This document shows, piece after piece, positions 24,136 to 35,769 of a DNA stretch of 64,000 bases (positions are counted from its first letter, which is position 1; each line of letters opens with the position of its first letter). Under the pieces are notes generated by a model, which saw only the letters and a program-made list of their open reading frames with translations, was not told the origin of the DNA and searched no databases. The translations under genes and the position numbers were made by a program. Origin of the DNA: Miscanthus floridulus (taxonomy: Eukaryota; Streptophyta; Magnoliopsida; Poales; Poaceae); the NCBI RefSeq assembly GCF_019320115.1, contig NC_089581.1, forward strand, positions 96,505,316 through 96,569,315. The letters run 5' to 3'.

Positions 24136-24608
24136 TGTGGGGGGTATGACCCCTGATACCCATGGCAGAGCACATGGGCTGCACCCATAGGGGTAGCCCA
24201 GCCCATGAGATGAAGTCTTGCAGGGCATGACTCTGCTCGACGCCTCCCGCAAGATACTAGGAAGATATCCTGAAGATGCTACGAGATCTATTAGGATACG
24301 TATGATCCCATGTTTCCTGTAATCTGTTATTACTTTTTAGTTATCTCTCATATCTAACTGACTTGTAACCCTGCCCCCTGGACTATATAAGGTGGGCAGG
24401 GACCCCCTCCAAACATAGGCAATATCATACGATAGCTAATACAATCCAATAGACCACAGGAGTAGGATATTACGTCATACTAATGGGCTGAACCTGTCTA
24501 ACTCATGTGTCATTGTTGCCTTCTTGTTCTTGATTACACGCCTCTCTGCCGATCAATCTACCTTCATGGGATACCCCTTGGAGGACTGTCGAAGATATTC
24601 TATTGATA
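24136..24608 (+). repeat. 3' LTR of the Tat-like element
   Basis: 473 bases, starting TGTGGGGGGTATGACCCC and ending ...TCTATTGATA. The expected TG...CA end is altered to TA. The right flank GATAT completes the target duplication. Confidence 0.85.
24384..24391 (+). promoter_or_regulatory. TATA box of the Tat-like LTR
   Basis: TATATAAG lies about 250 bases into the LTR, in 'ggactatataaggtgggcag'. This is the usual place for the core promoter of a short Gypsy LTR. Confidence 0.6.
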
Positions 24609-26028
24609 GATATTTATCTGCAAGTGCACGGAGCTACATTGTAGTATTTCACTTGGAAGTATTGAGGATATCATTATTTATATTTTTCCCAAAGGAAGGC
24701 ATTTGATTAAGAGTCTAGTATGGATATGAATGTGAATAATAATGCTTGCGAGTAAACAAATGTTTATAAGAGGGGTAAGAACGGTGATTTCAAGAAAGTG
24801 GACACACTCTTGGCATTCCTCAAAGGATAAAATAGAGAAAAAAGAATAAAAAAATAATCCTAGTAGAGGAGGCATTGTTCAAGTATAGTTAGACAAAGAT
24901 TAGTTAATGATCATAGAAGTAACATAATTAGTCTTAGGTCTAAGTGTGAAGCAGGTCGGGAGGCCACCGAGTATTGGTCTGCCACCAACCTCATGTGACA
25001 ATTTAGACTCCTACACCCTAGTCAAACGTGGGGGATTACAAGGGATGGATAGGGTTGTCACCACCTGCCGCCTATCCCTCAACCGTGGAAAGGGACAATG
25101 CATTCACCTATCTCTCCATACCCAAGCACCACGCTTGCGTATATAGAAACTATCGAAATCCCCTAGGTCCCCAACTCTATGGATCAATAGGTAAAGAACT
25201 TGGACACACCTAATGGCACGATGAACCACCACCACAACTTTGCTCTAATTCTAATTATATAAGTTATATGAGTTTTTAAGCATAAAGTTAAGTGTGCTAC
25301 TTTCATGACACATAAACTATAGACTAGTTCATATATCAAGATTATAACATAATAACTATACTCTAGTTCATAAGTATGACTATAAATATCATATGAGAGC
25401 ATAACTTTGGAAGAACTCATATCTCTATTCATACCCAAAGGTCTCTTCTTCCAAGGAGCCAAGCTCTCCAAGGTAGCTTTGCCTTGGATGAAAGATACTA
25501 AAAAGTAAGCTAGTACTACTAGAGAGTGAGGTGTGTGAGGTGATGCTTGAGTGAAGTGTGTTGAGAGAGGGAGGGGTACCCCTCTATTTCTACAAGAGCA
25601 AGGCGATGCTTCTGTGCATCTTTCACACGAAAGCATGGGATGCACCGCCTCAGCATGGGGGCATGCCACCGCTAGAGCGAGGCATGGCTGAGCAGCGTTA
25701 GCAGGGGGTCGCGTGCCCCTTGACCGTGGCCACTCGCCATCACCTTTTCCTGGTAGGCCATGGGCTTGACATGGATCCTTGCTCCATGGTGTTTTGTCCA
25801 ATTTGCACTAAGTTGATGGGTGTCTCCCTTGTTCCTTTGCCCAAATCAGCGTCAAAAAAGCCTTTTGGTGAATTATTACATGTATTTGTGTTTGCGACCT
25901 GCAAAATAACATTCTCCAAATCATGTGGAACTTGGTTAGTAGTAATGCTTATGTGATCAATATTGCTTATTTCTCCTCTTTTTGTGTATTAATTGGCAGT
26001 CGGATTTGGTCGGTAATTACCGCTAATA
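24609..26028 (-). repeat. Athila-like 5' LTR, outer fragment
   Basis: Continues the LTR broken at 13795 and matches 7762-9193 throughout. It ends CTAATA, a worn CCAACA terminus, followed by the duplication GTCGT. Scattered single-base differences separate it from the 3' LTR. Confidence 0.87.
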
Positions 26029-26033
26029 GTCGT

Positions 26034-26923
26034 TATTTTCGGTTAAGTTTTAAGCATCCGCTGTGTTCATCCACTGACAGGGGGAGCATTTGAAGCTCCT
26101 AATGGTTATGACCCCTATGTGGTGGCCACATGGTGCTCCTCGCCCCTTTTATCGCTTATTTTCATAAAAATATTTATAGGCAAAGGTAAAATATATTGAA
26201 AAATTGAGGGTTTGAGAGAGGTCTCTCATATCAGTTCCAACTAGTGTTTATTTGCCTCTCATTTGAGTCGGAATCTAGTAGGAGCAACCGTTGTGAAGGT
26301 TTGAGAAGAAGAAGAAGGAAATTAGATACCAGACCCAATGGAAGAACAGGACCGGACCCATCCACTTAAGTCTGGTAATCAATTCTAGCACAGCCGATCC
26401 TCTAGTTCTAGTTTTGGACCCTGAGAAAACACGCATCTAGACCATCTCGTTTGAGTCTGGTTGCACTTCCTCCCATGCTCTATGAGATCCATACCCATTG
26501 ACCTGGTCTGAAGGCTTCATCTAGACTCGGTCCTATGGCTAAAACAATGTTCTAGAGCTCTCTGTTCCATTCTGGACCCACGTCCCCTTTGGTCCGGATC
26601 CACACTATAGCCACAGTCCAGAAGGAAGAAACTTGCGTAGTTAACTTGAAATCCAGCTGACACATGGGGCCCACATTCCTGTCACTGTGCTCACTCATTC
26701 TATCTACCTAGGCCCATAGTCATCTTCTTTCCTCTCCCAAATCCAAATCGGCCCTCGTCCATTGCCTTCCATATGTCGCCACGCCTGACTAACCCTAACC
26801 GCCACCACATCTAGTTCTTCAGCCGTCGTGCCACCATTGCTGATGCATCCCCATCCTCATGCCATCACACTGCCTCCGTGCCTAGCCCATGCACACACCG
26901 CGCCCACGCCGTGCCATCTCGTG
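26034..26923 (+). other. Copia spacer, middle part
   Basis: Continues the spacer left at 7594. It contains 'gacagggggagcat', a purine-rich block, and at 26300-26650 phrases like 'ggaccggacccatcc' that recur in the Copia LTR. No ORF with a domain is seen. TCGTG at its end (26919-26923) is the left duplication of the next solo LTR. Confidence 0.65.
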
Positions 26924-29900
26924 TGTCGCATAACCGACCAATTTATAAGAGCACAAGTACAATGGCTGCCGGCAAGCGATCGCACTATCATACTTGAGCC
27001 CATATAAACCCGGTAGTCCATCGAGTACCACGATGGGTCTTGATTAACAATCCACATACAACCAAGATCGTACATGATTCAACATATATGTCACATGTTA
27101 CATAAAATTCACAGATACAGTTCATTCATTAGAGTACGAAATAGGGTTATTACAAACCAAGTTCGTTAGATAGTAGCGGAAGCAAATTATAGTTCGAAAC
27201 TAGTATTTGCCAACATAGTTCAAATATGGTGCCAACTCATGATCACAATCCACAAAAGCATATAAGAAGGATTATTAAAGATGCCTGCCTAGGGCTAACT
27301 CCTCATCCACAGCAGGACAAAAGCAGTTCTTGTAATAGTCATGATAAACTATACCATCTGCAACAATGGGAATAAAACCCTAAGTACGAGAAGGTACTCA
27401 GCTAGACTTACCCATCATAAACCAAAAATAAATTGACTCCAAGGATTATGTAAGGCTTTATAAGGGGAGGTAGCTTGACAACATTTTGCATAAAAGCGGT
27501 TAACTCAGTTATATAATTATACTTTGGTCACCAAGTTAATTATAGTTATTCATATCTAGATTAGCAACTAACCTATGCCAAACATGTGGTATATCATTTG
27601 ATATCATACAATAGTAACCATAGCCGGTGTAGTAATTTCCATGTTTATCTGAACCATCACATTCCATAATACAATTACTACGATATTGGAGCTAGCCAAG
27701 TTTCTCACTATCCGGGAGAGATGGTGATTCGAATCGATTTCAACCAGCTGGAAATTTATTCCTAACACAAACCCAGGCAGACTAGATCAACGGTCACCTT
27801 AGGTCACCTTTGGTATAACTCAAGTCCACATTTCGTGGGTTCGCTCAGTGCCACATAATCAGGGACAACCAGCTACTAGGATGTTTAGGCCCAGCCTACC
27901 CTTGGGCTCATGCCTGGCTCCTCGCACATTCTTACTACCATCCAGAGTGCGCACTTTTATAGAACAGGGCCTGACTTGAGTTGAGCTAAGTGATAGACAT
28001 GTGTTCAATCTTGTCAGAAGGGCCAACAATGGTATGGTCCTTAATTGGCATAGACGGAATCGCATGAGTCAACCTACACATAGACTCCGCCCGACCTCCA
28101 TTTACATTACCCCATGATTCTTTTCCACAATAGCAAATATAGCCAACCGTGCTTTGGTATCCACCTATATCTCATAGGTGATAGGAAATCATCTGACTTC
28201 TACTGGTCTAAGCATGGCTAAGCATATATTCGATCCTAGACCTACACAGGGTTAAAGGTATATGTATCTAGACAAGGTAGTTCCATGCATCAAGTATTTC
28301 CAATAAACTCTTATAACCTAATGCATCAAACATAAAGGACTCAAGTAGTATTTTGTATAACACGGGAGACTTAGAATGCTCCGGGGCTTGCCTTTGAGGA
28401 AAGAGGTCGGCTGATGATCTAGGCACTCAGGGAGATCTTCAGGAGTCTGCTCCTCTTCTCCTGGAGCTGTGGCTTGGGGCGTCTCCTACTGATCTGCTTC
28501 CTCTTCTTTGTTGAACTCCAATAGTGTTATCTCTTCGGACGATCCTATATGCATGAGCATGGAATAAGATATCACAAATGCATATACGATGACACGTATA
28601 ATATGACATGACATGATGAATGCATCTTCATAAGTGTTTTCAATAGCATGGTATTAAAGTAATAACAAGTGCATCTTATTCTACTGAGTAGGTGTATATC
28701 TCTTCTCTATTACTTAAGCAAACACTTCTATAAATTATTCTCTAGACTACAAGACAACAGCTACTTGTTTTGACCACAACTGGAGTTATATACATCAAAA
28801 AATATGGTGGTGGACATTACGGAAATTTTATGAAATTGTCTACAACTTTCTTTTAATACCCTTAATGTGATTAAATAGTTATCTAGGTCAAACAATTTAG
28901 TAAATCAAATCTATCCAGAGAGCAAGCATTTCGGACAGCAAATTTCTAACAACCATAATTCTTAAACCATAAGGCCTATGACTATGAACATTTAACACAA
29001 GATAGATCAATAAATTATCAACAACTTTTTTATTAACAAGTTTTATAGAAAGTACCATTATCACCATGAAATTATCAACACAACCAAAACTATACATGCA
29101 GCCATCTAGTTGAATTATAAAGCAATAATTAATTAGTTGCATACAACCAATTGCTTTTAAGCCTTAATACTAACATCAATAGTTCATATGTATTACAAGC
29201 ACCATAGAAAACATCATGGTCGAGCACAATTATTTATTTAAGTGCCTTTATTAATTTAATTAGATAATTATGTGAAATAATAAACATATACCAAATGTGC
29301 ACAATAAATTCTTATAAAATTATAGTAGCTTTCAAGGGCTCCTAATAGACTACTATATAATTTCATACCATTTGGACATGTATATCATCCTCTACAAAAA
29401 TGACAAGCTTGCAAGGTTTATTTTTGTAAAAATAGTTAACCCTATAGAAAAGTGTCAAGCAATAGATTCTATATTTTTCTTAGCTTTATCCTGGTGCCAT
29501 AATACTGTAAAACAATTTGCATGGCAAGACGTTATTTATTTGTATCCCTATAATTTTCCTCAGAAAATATCATTTATTAATAGATAAATAGAAAGACCCT
29601 ACTTCAATCAAGTTTACTACAAGTTTAGTATTTTTCCTAGCTAGAGCATGTCAACACAAGACCAGCAAAATTGGAATCACAATTTTATCACTTTCCTAGC
29701 TCAAGTTATACATTTTACAAGATTGCAAACATTTAAAAAGCACTTATCTAGCTACATTTTATTCACCTTTAAAAATATGAGAAATAGTACATTTCATATT
29801 TTTATAAAATACTACACTTCATGAGGAATCCAACAAAATTTGGTTCACCAAAATTGGACACTACTAGCTCAAGATATGATTTTCCAAAGTTAGTACCAAA

Positions 29901-31508
29901 ATCTAGAAAAGAAATAACAAAACCCTAAACTGTACTCGTTGACGCATGGGACCCATGGGTCAGCGGACCCACATGTCAGTGAATCGAAATAGGGCATGGT
30001 GGTTGACCGGCGCTTTCACGCCGATGGTGAGCTTTCCGGTGAAACCAACCCCACCTACATGTTCTACTCAATCACCCGCGTCGACTGGTACCGTGGTGGC
30101 AATGCGGACGCACTAGAGCATGCTCGTCGCCGACCATGGCGGCACGGTGGCACTGCGCGGAGGTACGTGAGCCACTATTGGCCACAGCAAAGCCCGGCGA
30201 GAAGCGCATGGGCTCTGTGGTGACCATGTGAACCTACCGAGGCTACCTAGGTTAGGTGGGACACGCCGACGAGGTCTGTCCGCGTGCGTAGTGGTGCGGC
30301 GGCGGAGCGCGGCGGCGCTGGCCATCGTGTTCCATGCTGGCGAGGCTACGGTTTGCCATAGGGTCATGCCACAAGCTAGGACACACCCTATCCAAGCTCT
30401 AACGCGAAGAAGAAGAAGGAAGGCATAAGGGAGACGAGCAGCGGCGAGCTCACCGTGACGGCAGCCATGGAAGCTGAGATTCCGATGAGGGCAACAACGG
30501 CGAATTCACCCTCACCGTGGCTTGCCTAGCCCTGCTACTGAATTGAGGAGGTAGAGAGAAAGACAGTGAAGCTAACTACTACCTGGAGGCAGCAATGGTG
30601 CTACAATTTGAGCACTAGGCGACGGTGGAGTAGTGCGGTGGTGTGGTGGCGCTCAGTGCTCCTGTTGTGCGCGCGAGAGAGAGCAGTGGAGAGGGAGAGA
30701 GTGCGAGCGCGAGTGTGGAATGAGCAGCGTGGCTTCGTCTTAACTGCATGCCAACCAGCTACGATGGGGCCTGACGCCGGCCAGCGGTGGCCAAGCTCTG
30801 CCAATGGTCGGCCACGACGGCATGACGCCACGGCCATCAGAGCACCATTTGCATGACTGACAATGCCAAATTAATCCTTCCAACCTCCTAAACCACAACG
30901 AATTAGTGCACGATGCTAAAACAAAATGTGTAGATCTAGGTCTAATTCACAAAGGTTAGCAAGTTGCATCATCACAAAGTCAACCACATAGAAACTATGA
31001 GTCAGTTATCCTTAGAAATATTTCTAAGTGTGGAAAAACTGTGTTTGGTTGATTTTTGTGAGCTCTAAATGACCAAGCTAGGCACTGAATTAGCTCATGA
31101 CCCAAGAATAAAAGTTGTTCCCCTAAACAAGTACTACAACTTTCCTTAAGGTTCCACTACCATGCAAACACTCTAGGCTATAGTTCAACTTAGGTCAAAC
31201 ATACAACTTGAAAATGATGATTTACACTATAGTTATGACTTAGAGACCAAACTAGCCTTAGTCATTAATACCAAAGTTGTTCCTAGTGACATTCTAAACA
31301 TGTTTAAGTTACTCCTAAGGTTCCACAATCATTTTATACATTGGTTATATATAAACCCTAGCATATGTAAGGCAATTTAGTGACAACACATGCAATATAA
31401 ACCAACATAGAGATAATATTTGAAATACTCATGCTCATGAATGATCAATGATGCTTGTGCTCATGCAATTCCAAGGCTAAATGCAAGCTTAACACCTAGG
31501 GTGTTACA
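26924..31508 (-). mobile_element. Second Del/Tekay-type solo LTR, 4.6 kb
   Basis: Minus-strand start TGTAACACCCTAGGTG at 31508; end near TGTCGCATAACC at 26924. Flanks are TCGTG (26919-26923) and TCATG (31509-31513), one mismatch. The low-coordinate 1.4 kb is clearly related to 18345-19760 (shared 'tataaacccggtagtcca'-type words and the block around 'cataaaccaaaaataaa'), so both belong to one family or close subfamilies. The middle differs. ORFs at 29996-30856 lie in its G/C-rich block and have no domain. Confidence 0.83.
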
Positions 31509-31513
31509 TCATG

Positions 31514-32176
31514 CTAGTGCAATGCCCACACTCGAGGCCATGCTCGCCACCACCGCCGCCGAAAACTTCTCCACCGATCTCGCCGTCATTCCTCCAACCC
31601 TGATGATATGTGTTTGTTGTTTTCTGTGTCCTATGCTCACCATTAGGTGCCTTCCTCAAGTGGTAGAGCTCTTTCCTATGGTGAGCACCCAATATGCCCT
31701 CCAAGTGTTCGATTGTTTGCCTAAACCAGCTCTGCATCCTTGTTTAACCCACTTTGTAATTGTTTCTGCTTGTAGTGCCCTTGTTGTGACCCTGTGGTGC
31801 CCTTGTGTGTAGTATGTTATCTCTTCATAGGTCCCTATTGTGATCTAAGGTAGCAAGCCTTGCTTTGCATTCTTACCTAATTTACTTGCTTCAATAGGGC
31901 CTCGCTTCTATAGCTATATATGTGTATGCTTACATGTATTCCCCTCTATCTATCCATGCAATGAGTTGGATTATGTGAGGTAGTGTTGACTATGGGGCAG
32001 TGACAGATAACTCGGGGCTGAGCCCATGAGTATGGATTGAGGCCAAGCCTCACAAGTGTCAGCGGCAGTGTTTCTATTTTGGTTAGCGACATTTGATCTT
32101 GTTAGTGGCAGTGATTCTCAGAGTTAGGGGGAGTTCTTACTATGATTTGCGGCAGTTGATCTCTTGTAGTGTCAGT
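31514..32176 (+). other. Copia spacer, right part
   Basis: Spacer between the second solo LTR and the env-position ORF. Short ORFs in it (31441-31812) start inside the solo LTR and are chance. A word like 'agtggcagtg' repeats around 32040-32115. Confidence 0.6.
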
Positions 32177-34705
32177 ATGGCCCATTGCAAGAATGCTAGT
32201 GGTGGTCCTAGCGATGATGAGAGGCATCCACCTTGTTTGATAATGCATCAAAAGGAGAAGGGACCCAAGAAGGTGCATGCAAAGAAGAATCACAAGTGTG
32301 GTGACTTAGAGGAACAAAGGACAATAGCAGTAGCAGTAGTAGCTGAGCGTGTTGAGCGAGGTGGTAGAGGTAGTGGAGTCCACATTGGTGATGTCTAGTT
32401 CCACCTTGAGGACAGAGAGTTTGGCACAGAGGCAATAGATCAGCCCGAGGCAGAGGAGCCTGCACCATAGTTAGAGTAGTAGATAGAGGGGTAGCAGTAG
32501 ACCCCACATCTTTGTTAGTTTGCATTGCTCATACTCAGGTGTAGCCTAGACCTGAGGGTCCGAGGCATTGTGGTCGTGTTCCAAGAGCAGCTACAGCAGC
32601 AGAGCCACCACCACCACCACCAGTTCAACTGGACTTAAGGAACATCAGTGCCACTAGAGTTCATGAGTTGAGGTTTGTAGAGATGGAGTAGTGGTTTTGA
32701 CATGAGAGAGACACTAGAGCTTTAGAGGGATGGTACCACCCACTTCACGAGGACTTCTACATCACCTTGGATCTCACTAAAGTTTAGTTTCGACATCATA
32801 GAGTCTAGCCTTGGATCATATAATTAGAGTTGGTGGTGAGGATTCTTCCCTACTTGACCTATCTACCAGGTTTGGTAGACCTTCTCGGTCGGTCTAGGAA
32901 GTACATGGCAACTTGGGTCAGAGAGTTCTATGCTTCTCTTTGGATAGATCTAGATCACCAGTACTTGTATTTCACTCTTAGAGGTATCCCTTACAGGCTA
33001 TATGCAAGTGCTATCCGGGAGCGACTCAAGTTACTAGAGTCCACCACCAGACGATACGACCAATGCTTCAACACTAATGAGTTGCCTACGCGTGCACCAG
33101 GTGGATGGACTCCAAACATAGACCGTGTAGCAGCTTTGTTCATGCAACTATTTGAAGAGGTCTCTAGTCATACTCCTCATGACCTCTGACCTATCGTTCA
33201 TCTCCTGAATGATGTCATGCGAAGGACCCTGCTGCCTAGGACTAGATACAAGGAGGGGTTGACTAACCTTTAGCAATGGCTTCTTTCAGCTTTGATGTCT
33301 CAGACTCAGTTTGACTTAGTTGATTTTCTAATTTGTGAGATGGAGGAAACCATTGTAGATGGTATTCGGGCTAGACGATAGCTTCCCTATGCACATTGGA
33401 TTAGTTTCTTGATTATGATGGTGATTCGAGCTGTCAGAGGGCTTGGGAGAGAGTTAGGGTAGTCACCTACAAAGTACCCGTCTACTAGATGACCTTAGCG
33501 GAAGATGGTTGTCGTGGGAGCAGGACACCAAGACAGTCACACCGTAGATCAGAGGTTCCTAAGATAGAGGCTGAGCAGGACGAGGCCATTAGGGCTGCTA
33601 TAGAGGCTGAGCTTGAGCAGCTTGAGGCATAGCAGGATGACGTGGTCTAGGACAACTCGTCCGATAGCTCTGATGAGGACTACCGGTTGATTCCACCCAT
33701 GTCCCCATGGGACACAACAGAGAGGCTAGTGGCTCTAGTTCAACACCACCTCAGTAGACAGATCCAGCTCTACTTGCTATTCTTGATAGGATACAGTGTT
33801 AGGCAGAGGCATAGGTAGTCGCTACCACTCAGATGCAGGCTCAATAGGATCAGTTCTAGCAGCAACAACAACTGTTCTAGCATCAATTCCTTGCATTTCT
33901 ACATACTTCCATTGGTTTCATGGAGCATATTCTTCGCCATAATGGTGCTTTTGCATATTAGCCTCCAGTGCAGTCGCTTGGTCCAGTAGTGAATGCTACC
34001 CCTATAATGACTATATAGTTACAGTCTAGTGAACTTCAGAGTTAGAGTCAGCAGTTGCCAACATAGTCAACCTCACCTGTGGTGTAGTTTTCATAATGGT
34101 TTGCCTCTCTAGTGACCAAGCAGGCTTAGGGGTTCATACTGATCACTACTAGCTTCACTCTTACTTAGTCAGCATCTTTGCTAATGACCGATACACCAGT
34201 CTTCTATAGGTTGGGTGCCACCTTCAGTGAGCTTTTACGACTCCCTACACCTCCGGAGTTCTGAGTACCTATACCCACTATAGTAGCTCCGGCCATAGGG
34301 ACTATAGAGACGATCCCATCTTTAGTCACTTCTTCAGAGCCAGTTGTTCCAGTTGTTATAGTGACAACTATTATGACCTAGGGCCAGGCTACAACTTTAG
34401 CTTCTATCTCATAGCCTACTGACCTAGTTACCAAGACAACAGAGCAGACCAAGACAGCTTCACTTGCACTTTCAAAGTTAGAGGGTCCTCAGCTAGCTCT
34501 AGTAGGTTCGACAGTTGTGAGTCCAGAGTCCGAGGATGATGCCACTCAGTTTGAGATCTATCACTGTGCCTCAGCACCTGACTCATCTGCTCCTATCCTA
34601 CTGATCAACCCTTTGGTTTTGGTGCTTGACGCCAAAGGGAGAGAGGAAGCGAGTATGTTAGACTTAGGGGGAGCATGTGATATGGACTTGTTCTTTTGTG
34701 TGTGA
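32177..34705 (+). pseudogene. Env-position ORF of the SIRE-like element, decayed
   Basis: The start MAHCKNASGGPSDDERHPP at 32177 is followed by a basic stretch (KGPKKVHAKK). A clear globular part lies at 32640-33400: RFVEME, ALEGWYHPL, then WVREFYASLWIDLDHQYLYF and GWTPNIDRVAALFMQLFEEV. This resembles the conserved region of the third ORF of grass SIRE/Maximus elements, sometimes annotated 'putative plant transposon protein'. Past 33500 it becomes Gln/Thr/Pro-rich. Stops are numerous (32398, 32468, 32477, 32700, 33187, 33273, 33379 and many after), most of them TAG next to glutamine codons. I see no signal peptide or clear membrane anchor, so an envelope role is only positional. Function is unknown. 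Confidence 0.7.
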
Positions 34706-35019
34706 TACATTCATGCATATCTTGTTTACTTTCATGCATTGTGTTATATGCGATATATGTGTGATTGTGAGACTTATATGACATATGTGCTCTCTACTTT
34801 TATTTATATATATCATGTCACTTGTTTATGCTCATTTGCATTGCTTCCGTGTTATACTCCATTTGTAATGAGCTCTTTGTTCTGTACTCCTGCTTACTTC
34901 ATATTCTATCAAGTACATGTTGTTGGCTTGGGTCATATAAGTATTCCGAACCCCTTGGTCTTATTGTCAATTGCTTATATGAACCAAGCATACTCGAGGT
35001 TATGTTGTCATCAATCACC
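34706..35019 (+). other. Spacer before the Copia 3' LTR
   Basis: T-rich untranslated region ending at the polypurine tract. The two overlapping ORFs at 34739-35044 have no domain and cross into the LTR, so I do not call them. Confidence 0.6.
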
Positions 35020-35031
35020 AAAAGGGGAGAG
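35020..35031 (+). other. Polypurine tract of the Copia element
   Basis: AAAAGGGGAGAG directly precedes the LTR start TGAAAG at 35032. Confidence 0.8.
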
Positions 35032-35769
35032 TGAAAGCATCTAGGCCCCTAGTTGGGTTTCAGTGATTAATGACAACATAAGTTTATTGTGACTAACATG
35101 TGTTTTGCAGAGACAATTTGAGTTAGGTCATGGTAATGGTGATTGATTGGGCAATTATGGTTTTCATGCCCCTATCGATGGAAATTGTTTCATTTTTCAA
35201 AGGATAGATAACAAGGTTAAGGACATACTAGTTCTAATGTCATTTGGTGTTGGAGAGACACTTAGAGTAGTTTAGGACTTTGTTTTTCGTTTGGTCATAC
35301 TATTAAGGGGAGTATCAACTAGTACCTTGACCTATGTGAGTCTAACATGTTAGGTGTGGTGCACACTTGTCAAACTTAGCACTAGATAGCTTAGAGACAG
35401 CCCAAAGATCAAATGGAACAAACCCTATTCACAAAGTGTTTGAATTGGAAGTGATTTGGAGGGTTTATTTGGAACCGGACCAAGGCTGACAGTGAGAAAA
35501 CAGACCAAGGAGTTGGGTCTGGTGGACATGTGGCAGCCATGGAGGTTCTCTCAGGCGCTGGGTGAATGGGACCCTGACTGCATGTGTAACCGAACCAAGG
35601 ATCTATGGTTCGGTTGCTAGGGTATGTGCTTAGGGAGAATCGAACCTAGTGAATAGTCAGAGTTCGGACCCTGTGTAGTCTCAGTACGAAAGAAAACATA
35701 AAGGTTCTAGAGGCAACATTTGAATCTAGGCTTGGTCCAGTTGGGGCATCCAGACCATGGTGAGGGTCC

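Larger units (their letters stand above)
13796..24608 (+). mobile_element. Tat-like Gypsy (RIRE2/Retand-type) retrotransposon, inserted in Athila LTR
   Basis: It starts TGTGGGGGGTA at 13796 and its 3' LTR, starting with the same word, is at 24136-24608. Target duplication GATAT is perfect (13791-13795 and 24609-24613). The host sequence on both sides joins colinearly when compared with the undisturbed Athila LTR at 7760-7775. Inside are gag, protease, reverse transcriptase, Tat-type RNase H and the start of integrase, in Gypsy order. Most of the 5' LTR, the primer site and the integrase core are missing. It also carries a CACTA-like insertion containing a solo LTR. Confidence 0.87.
7595..26028 (-). 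mobile_element. Athila-like Gypsy element, gag-protease only, inserted in Copia spacer
   Basis: Both outer ends form an inverted repeat: TGTTGG at 7595 and CTAATA (CCAACA at the other LTR, 9188-9193). A perfect 5-bp target duplication GTCGT flanks it at 7590-7594 and 26029-26033. Orientation is minus: the primer site is at 13617-13634 and gag and protease run leftwards. The 5' LTR (13643-13795 plus 24609-26028) is split by the Tat-like element. Between the LTRs about 4.4 kb remain, with gag and protease but no reverse transcriptase, RNase H or integrase. This is the layout of non-autonomous gag-carrying Athila-type elements, which would depend on a partner for pol. Confidence 0.88.
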
